A stretch of 64,000 nucleotides of DNA from Actinomyces qiguomingii (lineage in GTDB: Bacteria; Actinomycetota; Actinomycetes; Actinomycetales; Actinomycetaceae): contig NZ_CP025228.1 in NCBI RefSeq assembly GCF_004102025.1, positions 124,001 through 188,000 on the forward strand, written 5' to 3'. The notes beneath the pieces were generated by a model. That model was not told where the DNA came from, ran no database searches, and was given only the letters and a program-made list of their open reading frames with translations. Each line of letters starts with the position of its first letter. The first letter of the stretch is position 1. A program made the position numbers and the translations under genes. Shown here in pieces: positions 62,046 to 64,000 of the stretch.

Positions 62046-62774
62046 TCAGGGCCGGGCGGCGTGTAGCTGCCAGACCTCGTCGCAGCGGTGCGCGCAGGCG
62101 GCCACCAGGTGGGCATTGGGCATATCTACGGTGCGCACCCAGTGAGCGGCGTCGGCGGCGCTGCGGCCGAAGTCCTGGTGCCGGGCCACCAGTCGCCGCA
62201 CCAGTTCGTCCTCGGGCACGTCAATCAACACGAGCAGGTCGATGCGGGCGCGCACGTCCTCCCAGTCGCCCCGGTCCAGGGCCAGGTAGTTGCCCTCGGT
62301 GACCACCACGCCCGGCCCGTGCACGAGTGTTCCCGCCGCCACCGGCTCGTGCAGATCACGGCGGTATACGGGCGCCAGCACGTCCGGGCACTGGGCGGAG
62401 CGCACGCGGTCAAGCACGGAGAGGTAGCCGGCAACGTCGAAGGTGTCCGGGGCGCCCTTGCGGCCGTGCCGACCGAGCTGATCCAGTACGGCGTTGGACA
62501 TGTGGAATCCGTCCATCGGAACGATTCCGGCCAGCAGGCCGCGACGCCCCAGATGTGTTTGCAGGGCCGCTGCGAGGGTGGACTTGCCCGACCCGGGCGC
62601 GCCGGTTAGCCCGACGATGACGCGGCTGCCACCGTGGGCACCGGCGCCTTCTTCGACGTCGTGGGCGCGGCCGGGTCGGCCGGCCTTGGCGGTGTTCGGG
62701 GCATCGCCCAGGCGCTGCTCCAGGCGGACCATCAGATCCGACAGCAGCACCTCGGCGGATCCGGTGCGGATCAT
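62046..62774 (-). CDS. P-loop nucleoside/pantothenate-kinase-like protein
   Basis: 242 residues if ATG 62774 (MIRTGSAEVLLSDLM) is the start; the frame continues to 62948 through Arg-rich sequence unlike the family. Walker A is GLTGAPGSGKSTLAAAL. MDGFHMSNAVLDQLG holds the substrate Asp/His segment, KGAPDTFDVAGYLSVLD and PVYRRDLHEP follow, then VVTEGNYLAL (Walker B-like) and RRLVARHQDFG (lid). This order is shared by uridine kinase, PanK and FrcK-like fructose kinases. The substrate cannot be chosen from sequence. Confidence 0.82.
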   Translation of the reverse strand: MIRTGSAEVLLSDLMVRLEQRLGDAPNTAKAGRPGRAHDVEEGAGAHGGSRVIVGLTGAPGSGKSTLAAALQTHLGRRGLLAGIVPMDGFHMSNAVLDQLGRHGRKGAPDTFDVAGYLSVLDRVRSAQCPDVLAPVYRRDLHEPVAAGTLVHGPGVVVTEGNYLALDRGDWEDVRARIDLLVLIDVPEDELVRRLVARHQDFGRSAADAAHWVRTVDMPNAHLVAACAHRCDEVWQLHAARP

Positions 62775-63056
62775 CGGAGAAGCGGACACGGAACAATTAT
62801 GGCTGATTGCCGCCCTCCCCGCCGAGACCGGCAGCAGTGACACATCGAGACCGGCACTAATGACGTGTCGAGACCGGCGGATATGGCGGCGGGCACGTCC
62901 GCGCGTCGTTGGCACGCGTCGCGGCGGTGGGTCTCTTGGCCGGCTCAAGCCGGGGATCGGACGCCGGCGCGGACCGGTGGCTGTGTGGTTGGCTTGGCCC
63001 GCTCGTGAGCCGGCGTAGCATCGTCATCATATGGTTACCCGTGATAGGGGAGGAGC

Positions 63057-63674
63057 GTGTTGGCAGTGGCATCGGCGGCCGGCGGCAGTGGCGAGTACTT
63101 TGATGTGCGGTCCGGAGTGGATGGTGCTGGCGCAGGCGGTGCGGGGCAGGCCGAGCCTGTCGTATCCACTGCGCCTATCGTGGCGGTCGACTCTAGGTTT
63201 GACGATGAGGCTTTGGCGGTGGCGTTGTTTCGGCGGCGGGTGTTGCGGACGCTGGCGGGCTGTCTTTTGGTCGTGGCGCTTACGGTGGTTGGTGTCGGTG
63301 GTTGGCTGTGGTGGACCAGACCGTTAACTCGGGAGGTGTCGCTGCCGGACGGCATCGCTGTTGAGGGCGGAATCTACGCCCAGATCGACGGCGGGGCTAT
63401 TGAGCCGATTGAGACGAAGGATGGTAAACTTCGCGCAGCCCGTTTGCGCTCGGAGAAACACGAATGGGTAGGTGGAGTGCGGTGGATACGTACTGATGGA
63501 AGTGAAGAGGTCGTTGAGCTTCGCCTGGGGGAGACCGCGCATATTGATGGCCTTGGAAATGTTACGCTTTTGGCGGTTAATCCCAGGCCCCTTATCCCCG
63601 ATGACAAGACCGGCGGCTGGATCTACAAGGTGTACATCGTCCTCGACCCCGGGGTTGAGGAGATCGTCCGATAA
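63057..63674 (+). CDS. Hypothetical single-pass membrane protein
   Basis: 205 residues from GTG 63057, with TTG 63060 and GTG 63066 as alternatives after GGGGAGGAG (63047-63055). The cytoplasmic first 70 residues are Gly/Ala/Val-rich, then one helix (LAGCLLVVALTVVGVGGWLW) and an outer domain of about 110 residues with beta character (EVSLPDGIAVEGGIYAQIDG; WIYKVYIVLDPGVEEIV). No family recognised. The DNA just before it is repeated at the window end, hinting at a similar gene beyond it. Confidence 0.65.
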   Translation: MLAVASAAGGSGEYFDVRSGVDGAGAGGAGQAEPVVSTAPIVAVDSRFDDEALAVALFRRRVLRTLAGCLLVVALTVVGVGGWLWWTRPLTREVSLPDGIAVEGGIYAQIDGGAIEPIETKDGKLRAARLRSEKHEWVGGVRWIRTDGSEEVVELRLGETAHIDGLGNVTLLAVNPRPLIPDDKTGGWIYKVYIVLDPGVEEIVR

Positions 63675-63731
63675 TACCGAGAGTGTCGGGCGGGGATAGG
63701 GGCTCTCTCTTCCAATGCCTGTGCAGGCGAA

Positions 63732-63957
63732 CTACTTCTCAAGGTCGTCGTCAGTGACGCGAATGATGCCGTCGTTTGTCGGTCATCTCCGCGACGATCG
63801 ACAGACCAGTCTTAACCGCCCGCTTGATCTGGATCGACTCCTGTTCGGTGTACTCATGGTCCTCACGCGCGGCGCCCACCAGGACGCTGAGGGGATGCCT
63901 GTACCGATGCCAATACATGCCAAGGCCCGGACAGAGCGCACTGTTGCCGGCCCGCAA
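63732..63957 (-). pseudogene. Small frameshifted gene of unknown function
   Basis: From a possible ATG 63957 the minus strand reads YWHRYRHPLSVLVGAAREDH and SIQIKRAVKTGLSIVAEMTD, then loses sense. Dropping one A in the AAA at about 63776-63779 restores NDGIIRVTDDDLEK to a TAG at 63732-63734. This looks like a one-base insertion in a real gene or a sequencing error. The other bases of 63675-64000 hold no feature except a leader-like segment at the end. Confidence 0.4.
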
Positions 63958-64000
63958 GTCGGCGTAGGATCGTCAACCGGGTTACCCGTGATTGACGAGG

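Overview
The window is chromosomal DNA of a high-GC actinobacterium, most likely Actinomyces or a close relative. This rests on GC-rich third codon positions, frequent GTG and TTG starts, a class Ib nrdHIE cluster, an actinobacterial type VII secretion (ESX-like) locus with EccC and EccD, and the neighbourhood SRP RNA, tRNA-Ser, dnaX, recR. No identity search was possible, so the genus is an inference.

Layout. 0-8.2 kb: a C-tail-anchored protein cut by the window edge, a sugar ABC importer (binding lipoprotein and two permeases, minus strand), divergent from a secreted GH16 glycosidase and a LacI-type regulator, then purB. 8.4-17.3 kb: a frameshifted regulator remnant, membrane proteins, a WXG-like small protein with an alpha/beta-hydrolase protein, an aminotransferase, the SRP RNA, tRNA-Ser and a lipoprotein. 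17.4-27.5 kb: dnaX, recR, a purine nucleoside phosphorylase, two related amidotransferase-fold proteins (one lacking its catalytic residues), a NAD(P)-binding protein, a LytR_C protein and small secretion-associated proteins.

27.7-51.2 kb is the most striking part. Three small WXG/ESAT-6-like genes precede an 806-residue polymorphic toxin with a YeeF-type DNA/RNA non-specific nuclease tip. After it come nine YezG-like immunity genes, each preceded by a full or partial copy of the toxin tip. The last ~25 residues of each toxin copy vary together with the first half of the next immunity gene. The toxin core upstream and the immunity 3' half downstream are conserved. This looks like a silent store of swappable specificity blocks. 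One cassette is split by an IS5-like element with a 5-bp target duplication. The secretion machine (EccC, a ParA-like protein with a damaged P-loop, EccD, a one-TM protein and an RDD protein) follows on the minus strand as a coupled operon.

51.4-64 kb: a NiaR-type repressor, nrdH-nrdI-nrdE (no nrdF next to them), 2.7 kb without genes that holds repeats and an orphan CRISPR array of five full 37-bp repeats, then an SMP-30 protein, a DUF1269-like protein, a CNNM/CBS protein, TspO, a small-molecule kinase and a one-TM protein.

Spread through the intergenic DNA are a TTGGACC/GGTCCAA inverted-repeat family, large palindromes, and two sets of eroded direct repeats spaced exactly 61 bp apart, the geometry of type I-E CRISPR arrays.
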